A DNA stretch of 64,000 nt. It comes from Pseudomonadota bacterium (lineage in GTDB: Bacteria; Pseudomonadota; Alphaproteobacteria; Rhizobiales; Xanthobacteraceae). The notes below the pieces were generated by a model. It did no database searches and had not been told where the DNA came from. It saw nothing but the letters and a program-made list of their open reading frames with translations. This document shows positions 22,608 to 30,806 of this stretch, one piece after another. The stretch spans positions 62,001-126,000 of the forward strand of contig JAEWHP010000032.1 of the NCBI GenBank assembly GCA_023387735.1. Reading direction: 5' to 3'. Position 1 is the first letter of the stretch. Every line of letters begins with the position of its first letter. The position numbers and the translations under genes were made by a program.

Positions 22608-24407
22608 TCAGGCGGGTTGATAGCGGGCGCCGATGCCGGCCTTGCTCTGCCCGAGCCCGGGCAATTCCCAGACGCCGGCGCCGACCGGATTGATGTCGGC
22701 GGCGATATCGACGTCGATCAGGTACGGCTTGTTCGCCGCGATGCCCTTGCGAATGGCTTCGCCGAGATCACCCGCGCGATCTACGCGCACGCCCTCGACG
22801 CCGCAGGAGCGCGCCATCGCGGCGAAGTCAGGGTTGTAGCGCTCGCCGGTGTTGGGGTCGTGGAAATCGGTCGCCAGTTCGCGGCCGCCGAGATAGCCGC
22901 GCTGCAATCCGCGGATCGAGGCATAGGCATAATTGTTCCAGACCACCCAGACCACGGGCAGATTGTACTCCACTGCCGTGCCAAGCACGTTGGCGTGCAT
23001 GAAGAAGGCGCCGTCGCCGCACACCGAGACGCAGGGCCGGTCGGGCGCTGCGAACTTGGCGCCCATCACGCCGGCGACGCCAAAGCCCATCGGGCCGAAC
23101 CCCATCGAGCCGATCAAGGAATCCGGCCGCTTCGGCTTGCAGAAGCCGAGCAGCCAGTTGTGATGCACGCCGATGTCGCTGACGAGGATCGCATCCTCCG
23201 GCAGCGCCTTGTCGATCTCGAGCGCGGCGCGCTGCGGATTGATCGGCGTGGTGTCGTCGGAAAATCCGGGCGCGACGAACTTGTCCCATTCCTTGCGATA
23301 GCCGTCGATCTGCGACAGCCATTTTTTGCGCGCGTCGGCCTTCTTGGTGAGATCGGCGCGGCGATCGAGTTCGGCATGAACCTGCCGCAGGAAGGTGCGC
23401 ACGTCGGCCATCAGGCCGAGCGCGACCGGATAATTGCGACCGATCTCCTCGGGATCGATGTCGACATGGATCAGCCGCGTCGGCGGGATGGTGAAGGAGT
23501 AGCCGGGAATCCACGAGCTCGACGTGCGATCGTCGAACCGCATGCCCATCGCCAGCAGGACATCGGCCTGGCGCGTCGCATGGTTGGCCTGGTAGTGCCC
23601 GGCGCGCGCGACCAGCCCGAGCGCCAGCGGATGGTTGCAGTCGATCGCGCCGAGGCCACTGGCCGATGCCGCTACCGGAATCTGCAGCCGCTCGGCAAGC
23701 CGCAGCAACTCCTCCGCCGCGCCGCCATAACGTACGCCCTGGCCCACGATGATCGCCGGACGGTCGGCACCGAGCAGCATGTCGACGGCCTTGACCACGC
23801 CTTCCGGATCGGCGCCGCAGCGGCTCGAGATGTTGGCGTTCCAGGCTATCGCGTTCGGCGCTTCCTCGGCGGCGGCTTCCATGAAGACGTCGAAGGGTAC
23901 GTCGAGCACGACAGGTCCGGGCCGGCCCGTCGTCATCGTCTTCCACGCCTGCCGCACCGCCAGCGGCACCATCTCGCCGCGCGTCGGCTGGAATACCTTC
24001 TTGCAGTAGGAGCGCACCGTCGATGGAAAGTCGGCCTGATGGTGCCGGTACAGTTCCTGGAATGCGCCGCGGTTGAACTGGCTGGTCGGCACGTTGCCGG
24101 TCACCGCCAGGAACGGAACGGAATCGAGAAACGCATTGCCGAGCGAGATCGGGAGATTGGCCGAGCCCGGCCCACACGAAGTGAAGGTCGCGGTCGGCCG
24201 CCCCGATACCCGATAGTAAACGTCGGCCATGAAGCCGGCGACGCTCTCATGATGCACGGAAATCGTCTTGAGTTCGTCGGAGCGCTCGTACAGCGCATCG
24301 ATGAGCTGGACGTTGCCGTGGCCGCACAGGCCGAACACCTGTGGCACCTTTTCCTGGATCAGATAGTCGACGATGACCTGGGCGCCATTGAGCATGTTAC
24401 CCGACAT
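22608..24407 (-). CDS. Acetolactate-synthase-like TPP-dependent enzyme
   Basis: TPP enzyme of 599 residues in the acetolactate synthase/benzoylformate decarboxylase superfamily. The cofactor-activating Glu54 is in SVHHESVAGFMADVYY. The central domain has FAD/ADP-type features. The TPP motif runs GDGAFF (464) to WNNYAYA (491-492). It differs enough from IlvB to suggest a catabolic 2-oxoacid enzyme rather than valine/isoleucine synthesis, and no small subunit gene is near. The start at 24407 was chosen; the next ATG at 24395 is possible. It leads the operon divergent from the IclR regulator. Confidence 0.88.
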   Translation of the reverse strand: MSGNMLNGAQVIVDYLIQEKVPQVFGLCGHGNVQLIDALYERSDELKTISVHHESVAGFMADVYYRVSGRPTATFTSCGPGSANLPISLGNAFLDSVPFLAVTGNVPTSQFNRGAFQELYRHHQADFPSTVRSYCKKVFQPTRGEMVPLAVRQAWKTMTTGRPGPVVLDVPFDVFMEAAAEEAPNAIAWNANISSRCGADPEGVVKAVDMLLGADRPAIIVGQGVRYGGAAEELLRLAERLQIPVAASASGLGAIDCNHPLALGLVARAGHYQANHATRQADVLLAMGMRFDDRTSSSWIPGYSFTIPPTRLIHVDIDPEEIGRNYPVALGLMADVRTFLRQVHAELDRRADLTKKADARKKWLSQIDGYRKEWDKFVAPGFSDDTTPINPQRAALEIDKALPEDAILVSDIGVHHNWLLGFCKPKRPDSLIGSMGFGPMGFGVAGVMGAKFAAPDRPCVSVCGDGAFFMHANVLGTAVEYNLPVVWVVWNNYAYASIRGLQRGYLGGRELATDFHDPNTGERYNPDFAAMARSCGVEGVRVDRAGDLGEAIRKGIAANKPYLIDVDIAADINPVGAGVWELPGLGQSKAGIGARYQPA

Positions 24408-24618
24408 TGATTCACCCACTCCCTGCAGCTCAACGATCCCCGCCTCCGCATCTTGAACTGCGCGGCCGGCAACGGGGCCGAACCTATTTCTCATAATACT
24501 GTACGTCAATTGCTATTGTGGTATGATCGGCCCCTCGTGCTAAACGAGGCGCGGCGCTGTTGCCGGACGAGGACGTCCTGATAGAGTTCGTCTCGCCTAT
24601 TCTGGAGACCTGATTCCC
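24408..24618. promoter_or_regulatory. Divergent promoter region between the TPP-enzyme operon and iclR-type regulator
   Basis: A 211-bp gap separates the two divergent starts. Around 24494-24531 it is AT-rich and includes ATAATACTGTACGTCAATTG and GTGGTATGAT, with weak ATAC/GTAT symmetry around CAATTG. This is a reasonable place for an IclR-family operator and overlapping promoters, but no strict consensus can be assigned by eye. Confidence 0.45.
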
Positions 24619-25512
24619 GTGAAGTCGCGCACCAAGCTGAAGACGAGTGACAAGCCGGCCACTCCGCGCAAGGTCGCGATCGCCAAGCTGGTGCCGTCGA
24701 ACGAACCCAACATCGACGACGAGGCCGAGGAGCGCGCACGCGGCGGCGTGCAGTCGCTCGGACGGGCGTTCTCGATCCTCGAGGAGGTCGCGCGCCACCG
24801 CGAAGGCATTGGACTGGCCGATCTCAGCAAGCTGGTGGGGTTGCATAATTCCACCACGTTCCATCTCGCGAAGACATTGGTGTCGCTCGGCTATCTCCGG
24901 CAGGAGCGCGACTCCAAGCGCTACCGCGTCGGCCGGCCGCTGTTTGCGCTCGCGGCCAGCGCGCTCGACGAGATCGAGATGGTCAATCTTGCCACGCCGA
25001 TCCTGGAAGACCTGTCGCGCGAGACCGGCGAAAGCGGGCATTTTGCCGTACGGATGGGCGATGCGGTCGTCGTGATCGCCCGCACCAGCGGGGCCGGCGC
25101 GTTTCAACTGACCGACCGCGTCGGCGTGGTACGCCCTGCGCATTGCACGGCGCTCGGCAAGATCATCCTTGCTTCGCTGCGTCCCGACCAATTGAAGCGG
25201 TTTCTCGAACGGATCGAGCTGAAGCCGTCGACGAAGAAATCCATCACCGAGCCCGCTGAATTATTGCGTGAGATCGCGGAGATACGTCGAGATGCGATCG
25301 CTTTCGACGACGGCGAATTCAATGCCGAAGTACGGTGCGTTGCGGTGCCGGTCTATCATTTCACCGGCGAAGTGATCGGCGCGCTCGGCATTTCCGGCCC
25401 GATCTGGCGGATGACCGACCAGGTGATACAGAGCCGCGCAAAGCTGGTGCGAAGCGCCGCCAGCCGCCTGTCCTCCGAGTTCGGCGCCCGGGATATTTCG
25501 AAAACCTCCTGA
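24619..25512 (+). CDS. IclR family transcriptional regulator
   Basis: DNA-binding regulator of 297 residues. After a basic 40-residue leader, a winged helix-turn-helix (QSLGRAFSILEEVARHREGIG, LHNSTTFHLAKTLVSLGYL) is followed by the IclR effector domain (VVRPAHCTALGKIILASL, DDGEFNAEVRCVAVPVYHFTG, ALGISGP). The start is GTG at 24619. It is divergent from the TPP operon and upstream of the ABC importer genes on the same strand, so it probably controls one or both in response to the pathway substrate. Confidence 0.9.
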   Translation: MKSRTKLKTSDKPATPRKVAIAKLVPSNEPNIDDEAEERARGGVQSLGRAFSILEEVARHREGIGLADLSKLVGLHNSTTFHLAKTLVSLGYLRQERDSKRYRVGRPLFALAASALDEIEMVNLATPILEDLSRETGESGHFAVRMGDAVVVIARTSGAGAFQLTDRVGVVRPAHCTALGKIILASLRPDQLKRFLERIELKPSTKKSITEPAELLREIAEIRRDAIAFDDGEFNAEVRCVAVPVYHFTGEVIGALGISGPIWRMTDQVIQSRAKLVRSAASRLSSEFGARDISKTS

Positions 25513-25582
25513 TCGTCCTGCGATCTTCCCCCTCCTGATTCCGCCGCAGACGCGTTTGCGCGTGACTGCGACGCATTTGGCG

Positions 25583-25612
25583 TTGACAGCCGACGTCGCG
25601 TCCGGAAATACT
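25583..25612 (+). promoter_or_regulatory. Putative sigma70-type promoter for the ABC importer
   Basis: TTGACA at 25583-25588 and AATACT at 25607-25612 (four of six matches to TATAAT) are 18 bp apart. They lie ~90 bp upstream of the substrate-binding protein start, in an AT-richer stretch after the iclR-type gene. Confidence 0.5.
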
Positions 25613-25701
25613 TACAATAATAAAAGAGCGTCTCTCACATTGTCGCATACGCGAAAATCGAAGAGAGGACGTCGCCAAGCATCCTCGGGAGGAGACCAGT
25701 G

Positions 25702-26946
25702 ATGACCCGTTACAGCCGACGTACTCTGTTGAAGGCCGGCGCAGCTTTCGCCGGCGTATCCGCCATCGGATGTCCCGCCATCGTCAGCGCGCAGGCCGCA
25801 CGCATCAAGATCGGGCACCTGGTGCCGCTGACCGGATTTCTCGGCGCGATCGGCAGCTACGCCCAGCTCGGCGTGAAGATGGCAGCGGAGGAGATCAACG
25901 CGTCCGGCGGCATCATGGGCAAGCAGATCGACCTGATGTCGGAAGACTCGGTCAATCCCGCCACCGCCGCCACCAAGGCGCAGCGCATGCTCGAGCAGGA
26001 CGGCGCGGTGTTGCTGTTCGGCGAAATCTCTTCCGCGTCTTCGTTGACGATCATGCAGGTCGCCGAGCGCAACAAGAAGGTGTTCTTCTCGACCGGCGCC
26101 CGCTCCGACGCGCTGCGCGGCAAGGATTGCAACCGCTACTCCTTCCACTGCGACATTCCGAACACCGTGATGGTCAACGCCGTCGGCACCGCGCTCAACC
26201 AGAAGGGCATGGTGAAGGGCAAGAAGTTCATCACGCTGACTGCGGACTATATTTTCGGCCACGACCTGCTGAAGGCCGCCAAGGCCTTCTTCAGCGCCAA
26301 TGACGCCACCGTGATCGGTGACGAGTTGATTGCGACCGACGTCACCGACTTCAGCCCGTATCTGCTGAAGGTCCGCCAGGCCAAGCCCGACGTCGTGTGC
26401 TGCAACCTCGCCGGCAACCAGGTGACCAACCTCGTCAAGCAGTATGCCGAATTTGGCTTCCCCTACCCGCTGGTCGGCTTCAACCTCAACACCGGCGATG
26501 CCTGGGCGATGGGCGAAGGCAATCTGAGCGGCACCTGGCCGACGGTCTGGTATCACACGCTCGACAATCCCGCCTCCAAGGCGTTCGTCGAGGCCTTCAG
26601 CAAGAAATACGGCAAGCCGCCGGAGAACCACGCCTGGATCGAGTACATCACGCTCAAGGCGATCGCGCAGGCGATCACCGAGACCAAGTCGACCGAAAGC
26701 GACGCCTTGATTGCCTATTTCGAAAAGCAGACGCAGTTCGACATCATGAAAGGGCGCAAGGCCTATTTCCGCTCCTGGGACCACCAACTGGTGCAGGAAG
26801 CCTATCCGTTCACGGTGAAGCCGAAGAACGAGATGAAGGACAAATGGGACATGCTGGTGCTCGGCGACGCCGTCCCTGTCGCGGGCGCGGACCTCGAATC
26901 GATCTACCCGACGAAGACGCAGAACCCCTGCAACATGAAGGCATAG
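25702..26946 (+). CDS. Branched-chain-type ABC importer, substrate-binding protein
   Basis: Periplasmic type I binding protein of 414 residues. The N-terminus carries a twin-arginine-like signal (SRRTLLKAGAAFAGVSA, cleavage near SAQA). The mature part is of the LivJ/urea-amide kind (IKIGHLVPLTGFLGAIGSYAQLGVKMAAEEINASGG). It should capture an amino acid, amide or aromatic/organic acid for the LivHMGF-like transporter downstream. The start is ATG at 25702 with a GGGAGGAG ribosome-binding site; a GTG lies just before it. Ligand unknown. The nearby IclR and TPP enzyme hint at an acid used as carbon source. Confidence 0.9.
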   Translation: MTRYSRRTLLKAGAAFAGVSAIGCPAIVSAQAARIKIGHLVPLTGFLGAIGSYAQLGVKMAAEEINASGGIMGKQIDLMSEDSVNPATAATKAQRMLEQDGAVLLFGEISSASSLTIMQVAERNKKVFFSTGARSDALRGKDCNRYSFHCDIPNTVMVNAVGTALNQKGMVKGKKFITLTADYIFGHDLLKAAKAFFSANDATVIGDELIATDVTDFSPYLLKVRQAKPDVVCCNLAGNQVTNLVKQYAEFGFPYPLVGFNLNTGDAWAMGEGNLSGTWPTVWYHTLDNPASKAFVEAFSKKYGKPPENHAWIEYITLKAIAQAITETKSTESDALIAYFEKQTQFDIMKGRKAYFRSWDHQLVQEAYPFTVKPKNEMKDKWDMLVLGDAVPVAGADLESIYPTKTQNPCNMKA

Positions 26947-26975
26947 GAGCCCGGGTGTAGGGCAACTGGCGTTGC

Positions 26976-27011
26976 GGCGCCGGCAGCATAGCGCCGGCGC
27001 CGTCTCTTTTA
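26976..27011 (+). terminator. Attenuator/terminator between binding-protein and permease genes
   Basis: A perfect 9-bp GC stem GGCGCCGGC (26976-26984) and GCCGGCGCC (26993-27001) with an 8-nt loop is followed by GTCTCTTTTA. It can end part of the transcript, so the binding protein is made in excess over the membrane parts, or it can stabilise the 5' mRNA. Confidence 0.72.
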
Positions 27012-27027
27012 GCATTGCGGGTTGGAT

Positions 27028-27903
27028 ATGCAGTTCGGTTTCCTGCTGGAACAGGTGGTGAATGGCCTGGTGCTCGGAGGCTATTACCTCCTGATTGCGC
27101 TCGGGCTGTCGCTGATATTTTCCGTCGGCGGCATCGTCAACCTTGCGCACGGCGCGTTCTACGCGCTTGGCGCCTATGTCTCCGTCGAGATCACCAGGTA
27201 TCTCGGCTTCGGTCCGGCGGTGGTGATATCGCCGGTCGCCGTCGGGCTGCTCGGCATCCTGTTCGAACGATTCATCCTGCGGCGATTCTACGACGCCGAT
27301 CCGATCCTGAGTCTCCTCGTGACGTTCGGGCTCGCCATGGTCACCGAACAGGCGATCAGGATCGTCTGGGGCGCGCCGCCGATATCGGCCGCGGTTCCGC
27401 AGGCGTTCCGCGGCTCGGTGTTCCTCGGCGACTTCCTGTTCTCGCGCTATCGGCTCCTGATCCTCGCCGTCGTTGCCGCCGTCCTGCTCGGCGTCTGGCT
27501 GCTGCTGCACAAGACTTCGTTCGGCCGCGTGGTCCGTGCCGGCATCCAGCGGCCGGACATGGTCGCGTCGCTCGGCATCCGCCTGCAGCCCTACATGACC
27601 GCGGTCGTCATGCTCGGCGTCGGCATGGCGGCGCTCGGCGGCGCGTTCTTTGCGCCGATCACGATCGTGCATCCGGCGATGGGCGCAGAGATCATCACGG
27701 TGGCCTTCGTCGTCGTCGTGATCGGCGGCCTCGGCAGTTTCTGGGGCGTCGTGCTGGCCGCGATGCTGGTCGGCGTCGTGCGCGGCATCACCATCCATTT
27801 CGCACCCGCCGCCGGTGAAGCCTCCATCTACGTGCTGATGTTCCTGGTGCTGCTGGTGCGGCCGCGCGGCCTGCTCGGCGAACGTATCGAGAAGTTCGAA
27901 TGA
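27028..27903 (+). CDS. Branched-chain-type ABC importer permease (LivH-like)
   Basis: Inner-membrane permease of 291 residues with about eight hydrophobic helices. Family motifs are GLVLGGYYLLIALGLSLIF, GGIVNLAHGAFYALGAY and VVVIGGLGSFWGVVLAAMLVG. The ATG at 27028 (MQFGFLLEQ) is preferred to a TTG at 27022. Its stop overlaps the start of the next gene by 4 bp (ATGA), which points to coupled translation. It forms the translocation pore with the LivM part of the fused downstream protein. Confidence 0.92.
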   Translation: MQFGFLLEQVVNGLVLGGYYLLIALGLSLIFSVGGIVNLAHGAFYALGAYVSVEITRYLGFGPAVVISPVAVGLLGILFERFILRRFYDADPILSLLVTFGLAMVTEQAIRIVWGAPPISAAVPQAFRGSVFLGDFLFSRYRLLILAVVAAVLLGVWLLLHKTSFGRVVRAGIQRPDMVASLGIRLQPYMTAVVMLGVGMAALGGAFFAPITIVHPAMGAEIITVAFVVVVIGGLGSFWGVVLAAMLVGVVRGITIHFAPAAGEASIYVLMFLVLLVRPRGLLGERIEKFE

Positions 27904-30437
27904 CAAGCAGCGCCGCCGCCAAGTACCGTCCGCTGCTGCTGGCCACGCTCGCCGTCATCGTGCTGCCGTTCGCCCTGTACCTGATGGGTCTGTCGCTCAA
28001 CACCGGCACCATGGTGGTGGCGCTCGCCATTGCCGCGATGGGGCTCAATCTCTGCATCGGCTACACCGGGCTGGTATCGTTCGGCCACGGCGCCTGGTTC
28101 GGCATCGGCGCCTATGCGGCGGGGCTGATCCAGCGCAACTGGTTCAACAACGACATCTTCCTGCCGCTGCTGCTGGCAGCGATCGTCGTCGCCGCCATCT
28201 CGACCTTCGTCGGCATCGTCATCCTGCGTCGGCGCGGCGTGTATTTCTCGCTCCTGACGCTGGCGCTGTCGGCGCTGACCTACACCATCGCCTTCCGCTG
28301 GACGGCGGTCACCGGCGGCGAAGACGGCCTCGGCGGCCTGAAGCGCGGCAGCGTCGGGCCGTTCAGCCTCGACAGCGCGCTGAACTATTACATCGTCGTC
28401 GCCGTGCTCAGCCTGGGCGTGCTGTATCTGCTGTTGCGGCTGGTGCGCTCGCCGTTCGGCCATGTGCTGATGGCGATCCGCGAGAACCAGTTGCGCGCCA
28501 CCTTCCAGGGCTATCCGGTCGAACGCTACAAGCTCGGCGTCTTCGTGATCTCCGCCGTCGTCACCGGCTTTGCCGGCGGGCTGATCGGCTTCCAGAACTA
28601 CCTGGTGTCCGCCGAGGCGGTTTCGGTACCGTTCTCCGGTGAACTACTCGCGATCGTGGTGATCGGCGGCATGCGCAGCATGCTGGGGCCGGCGATCGGC
28701 GCGCTGTTCTTCATCCTGTTCCGTGAACTGTTTTCGATCTGGACGCCGAACTGGCTGCTGTGGTTCGGCCTCGTCTTCGTCGCCTTCGTACTCTATTCGC
28801 CGGGCGGCCTCGTCGGCATCTGGGCGACGCTGTCGAAACGCTGGTGGCCAGCGCCGGAGGAAGCCGCCGCCATGAGCAGGCGCAAGATCTACGACGGCCT
28901 ACCGCTGCCGGCCTTCCTGCTGCCGAAGGCGCTCAACGGCACCGTGCTCGACGTGCGCGGCGTCTCCAAGACGTTTGGCGGCATCCGCGCTGTCACCGAT
29001 GCGAGCCTCACGGTCGGCGCCGGCGAAATCCACGCGCTGATCGGACCGAACGGCGCGGGCAAGACCACGCTGTTCAACCTCGTCTCCGGCCTGTTCCCGA
29101 CCGACCAGGGCACCATCAGGCTGAACGGCCGCGAGATCCAGGGCGTATCGTCGGAAGCGATCTGCCATCAGGGGCTGGCGCGCTCGTTCCAGATCACCAA
29201 TTTGTTCAAGGGCCTGTCGATCTACGAGAACCTGCGCCTGTCGCTGCAGGCGCAGAGCCCGTGCCGCTTCAATCTGTGGCGCGACATCGACCATTACGGC
29301 GACATCCACGCCGAGACCGCGGAACTGGTCAAATTTCTGGGCTTGCAGGGAATCGAAACCATCGAGGGCGGCGAACTGTCCTATGGCGGGCAACGGCTGG
29401 TCGACCTCGGCATCGCGCTCGGCTCGAAGCCGCAGGTGCTGCTGCTGGACGAACCGCTGGCGGGCCTTGCCGCCGCCGAGCGCGAACGGGTGTCGAACCT
29501 CGTCAAGAACATCGCCGCCAACATTCCAGTCCTGATCGTCGAACACGACATCGATCGCGTGCTCGGTTTCTCCCACATCGTCACTGTGATGAACCAGGGC
29601 GAAGTGCTGATGACCGGCACGCCCGAGGCGGTGCGCGCCGACCGCAAGGTGCAGGAGATCTACACCGGCACCGGCGTCCCCGAAGTCGAGCACAGCCGCA
29701 GCGACGATGTCAGCGCCAGCGCCGCGCCGATCCTGCGCTTCGAGCGCGTCAATACTTTCTATGGCAAGAGCCACATCCTGCACGACGCCACGCTCGATGT
29801 GCGCGAGGGCGAGATCGTCGCCCTGCTCGGCCGCAACGGCGCCGGCAAGTCGACGCTGCTGAAGACGCTCGCTGGCCTGGTGCCGCTGTCATCGGGCACC
29901 ATCGAATACGCCGGCAAGGATATCTCCCGCATGCCGGCGCCTGACATCGCGCGCGCCGGCATCGGCTACGTGCCGCAGGGCCGCGGCCTGTTCGCCGGCA
30001 TGACCGTGCGGGAAAACCTCTCGCTCGGCCGGCTCGCGCGCAAGACCGACGGCAGCAACGGCGTGGTGTGGGACGAGGCGCAGATCCTCGACTATTTCCC
30101 GCGCCTGCGCGAGCGCATGGATGTTGCGGCGGATTATCTCTCCGGCGGCGAGCAGCAGATGGTGGCCGTGGCGCGCGCGATGTCGGGCAACGTGAAACTG
30201 CTGCTGCTCGACGAACCCTTCGAGGGACTGGCGCCGACGGTGATCCTCGAACTGTTCAGGGTGTTCGACCGGTTGCGCCAGCACGTTTCCATCGTGATCG
30301 TCGAACACAATCTCGACCTGGTGCTGGCGCTGGCCGACCGCGTATTCGCGCTGGAGCGCGGCGCGGTGTTCCACCAGGGCCCGGCCGCCCCGCTGCTGAG
30401 CGACCTCGAATACCGGAAGAAGATCTTGTGGCTGTGA
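27900..30437 (+). CDS. Triple-fusion ABC importer: LivM-like permease + LivG-like + LivF-like ATPases
   Basis: One 845-residue chain that joins what are usually three proteins. Residues 1-315 form the LivM permease (GYTGLVSFGHGAWFGIGAYAAG, RENQLRATFQGY). Residues ~345-595 form a first ATPase with Walker A GPNGAGKT (382-389), signature LSYGGQ (493-498) and Walker B LLLDEP (514-519). Residues ~610-845 form a second ATPase with Walker A GRNGAGKST (644-652), LSGGEQQ and LLLLDEP. Linkers are at ~316-345 and ~590-610. The frame is uninterrupted, so this is a real fusion, not a sequencing join visible here. With the separate LivH-like protein and binding protein it completes an importer. Confidence 0.92.
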   Translation: MTSSAAAKYRPLLLATLAVIVLPFALYLMGLSLNTGTMVVALAIAAMGLNLCIGYTGLVSFGHGAWFGIGAYAAGLIQRNWFNNDIFLPLLLAAIVVAAISTFVGIVILRRRGVYFSLLTLALSALTYTIAFRWTAVTGGEDGLGGLKRGSVGPFSLDSALNYYIVVAVLSLGVLYLLLRLVRSPFGHVLMAIRENQLRATFQGYPVERYKLGVFVISAVVTGFAGGLIGFQNYLVSAEAVSVPFSGELLAIVVIGGMRSMLGPAIGALFFILFRELFSIWTPNWLLWFGLVFVAFVLYSPGGLVGIWATLSKRWWPAPEEAAAMSRRKIYDGLPLPAFLLPKALNGTVLDVRGVSKTFGGIRAVTDASLTVGAGEIHALIGPNGAGKTTLFNLVSGLFPTDQGTIRLNGREIQGVSSEAICHQGLARSFQITNLFKGLSIYENLRLSLQAQSPCRFNLWRDIDHYGDIHAETAELVKFLGLQGIETIEGGELSYGGQRLVDLGIALGSKPQVLLLDEPLAGLAAAERERVSNLVKNIAANIPVLIVEHDIDRVLGFSHIVTVMNQGEVLMTGTPEAVRADRKVQEIYTGTGVPEVEHSRSDDVSASAAPILRFERVNTFYGKSHILHDATLDVREGEIVALLGRNGAGKSTLLKTLAGLVPLSSGTIEYAGKDISRMPAPDIARAGIGYVPQGRGLFAGMTVRENLSLGRLARKTDGSNGVVWDEAQILDYFPRLRERMDVAADYLSGGEQQMVAVARAMSGNVKLLLLDEPFEGLAPTVILELFRVFDRLRQHVSIVIVEHNLDLVLALADRVFALERGAVFHQGPAAPLLSDLEYRKKILWL

Positions 30438-30451
30438 CCGACGTCGCGCGC

Positions 30452-30751
30452 CTATTCCGAACAAAGATAGGTCCGCGGCACCGCGCGGTAGGCCGTATAT
30501 CGGTAGTATGGCCGGTACGCCTTGCCGCGGTACAGCGCGGTCGGCTGCCCGGCATACCAGGCGCCGTGATAGAAATTATCGGCGGGGCCGTCGGTACAGC
30601 GGAACGGAATATAGCCGTAGCGCGCCGGCGGCGGCCCGATGCCGATCTCGTCCGGCGTGACCAGAAAAAGCGGCTGCCCGGCTTGCGCCGGCAGCGATGC
30701 GATCGCTGCGGTCGCGATCAACGCAGCTTGCAGAACTGACGCGTAGCGCAT
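30452..30751 (-). CDS. Small secreted Tyr-rich protein
   Basis: Protein of 99 residues. A signal peptide (MRYASVLQAALIATAAIASL, cleavage near AQA-GQ) is followed by a mature part rich in Tyr, Arg and Pro (RGKAYRPYYRYTAYR) with Cys in PFRCTDG and TYLCSE that may pair. The start at 30751 has GGGGG upstream; an ATG four codons earlier is less likely. Convergent with the ABC fusion gene, 14 bp apart. Family not recognised. Confidence 0.68.
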   Translation of the reverse strand: MRYASVLQAALIATAAIASLPAQAGQPLFLVTPDEIGIGPPPARYGYIPFRCTDGPADNFYHGAWYAGQPTALYRGKAYRPYYRYTAYRAVPRTYLCSE

Positions 30752-30806
30752 GCGTGCCCCCACAGCTATTGACCGATCCCGTGGAAGGATAACGGCAAAG
30801 GCACGC

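Noticed and set aside
25612..27906. 764-codon minus-strand frame opposite the importer genes
   Set aside because: His/Arg/Asp-rich antisense translation of clear transporter genes; no family features.
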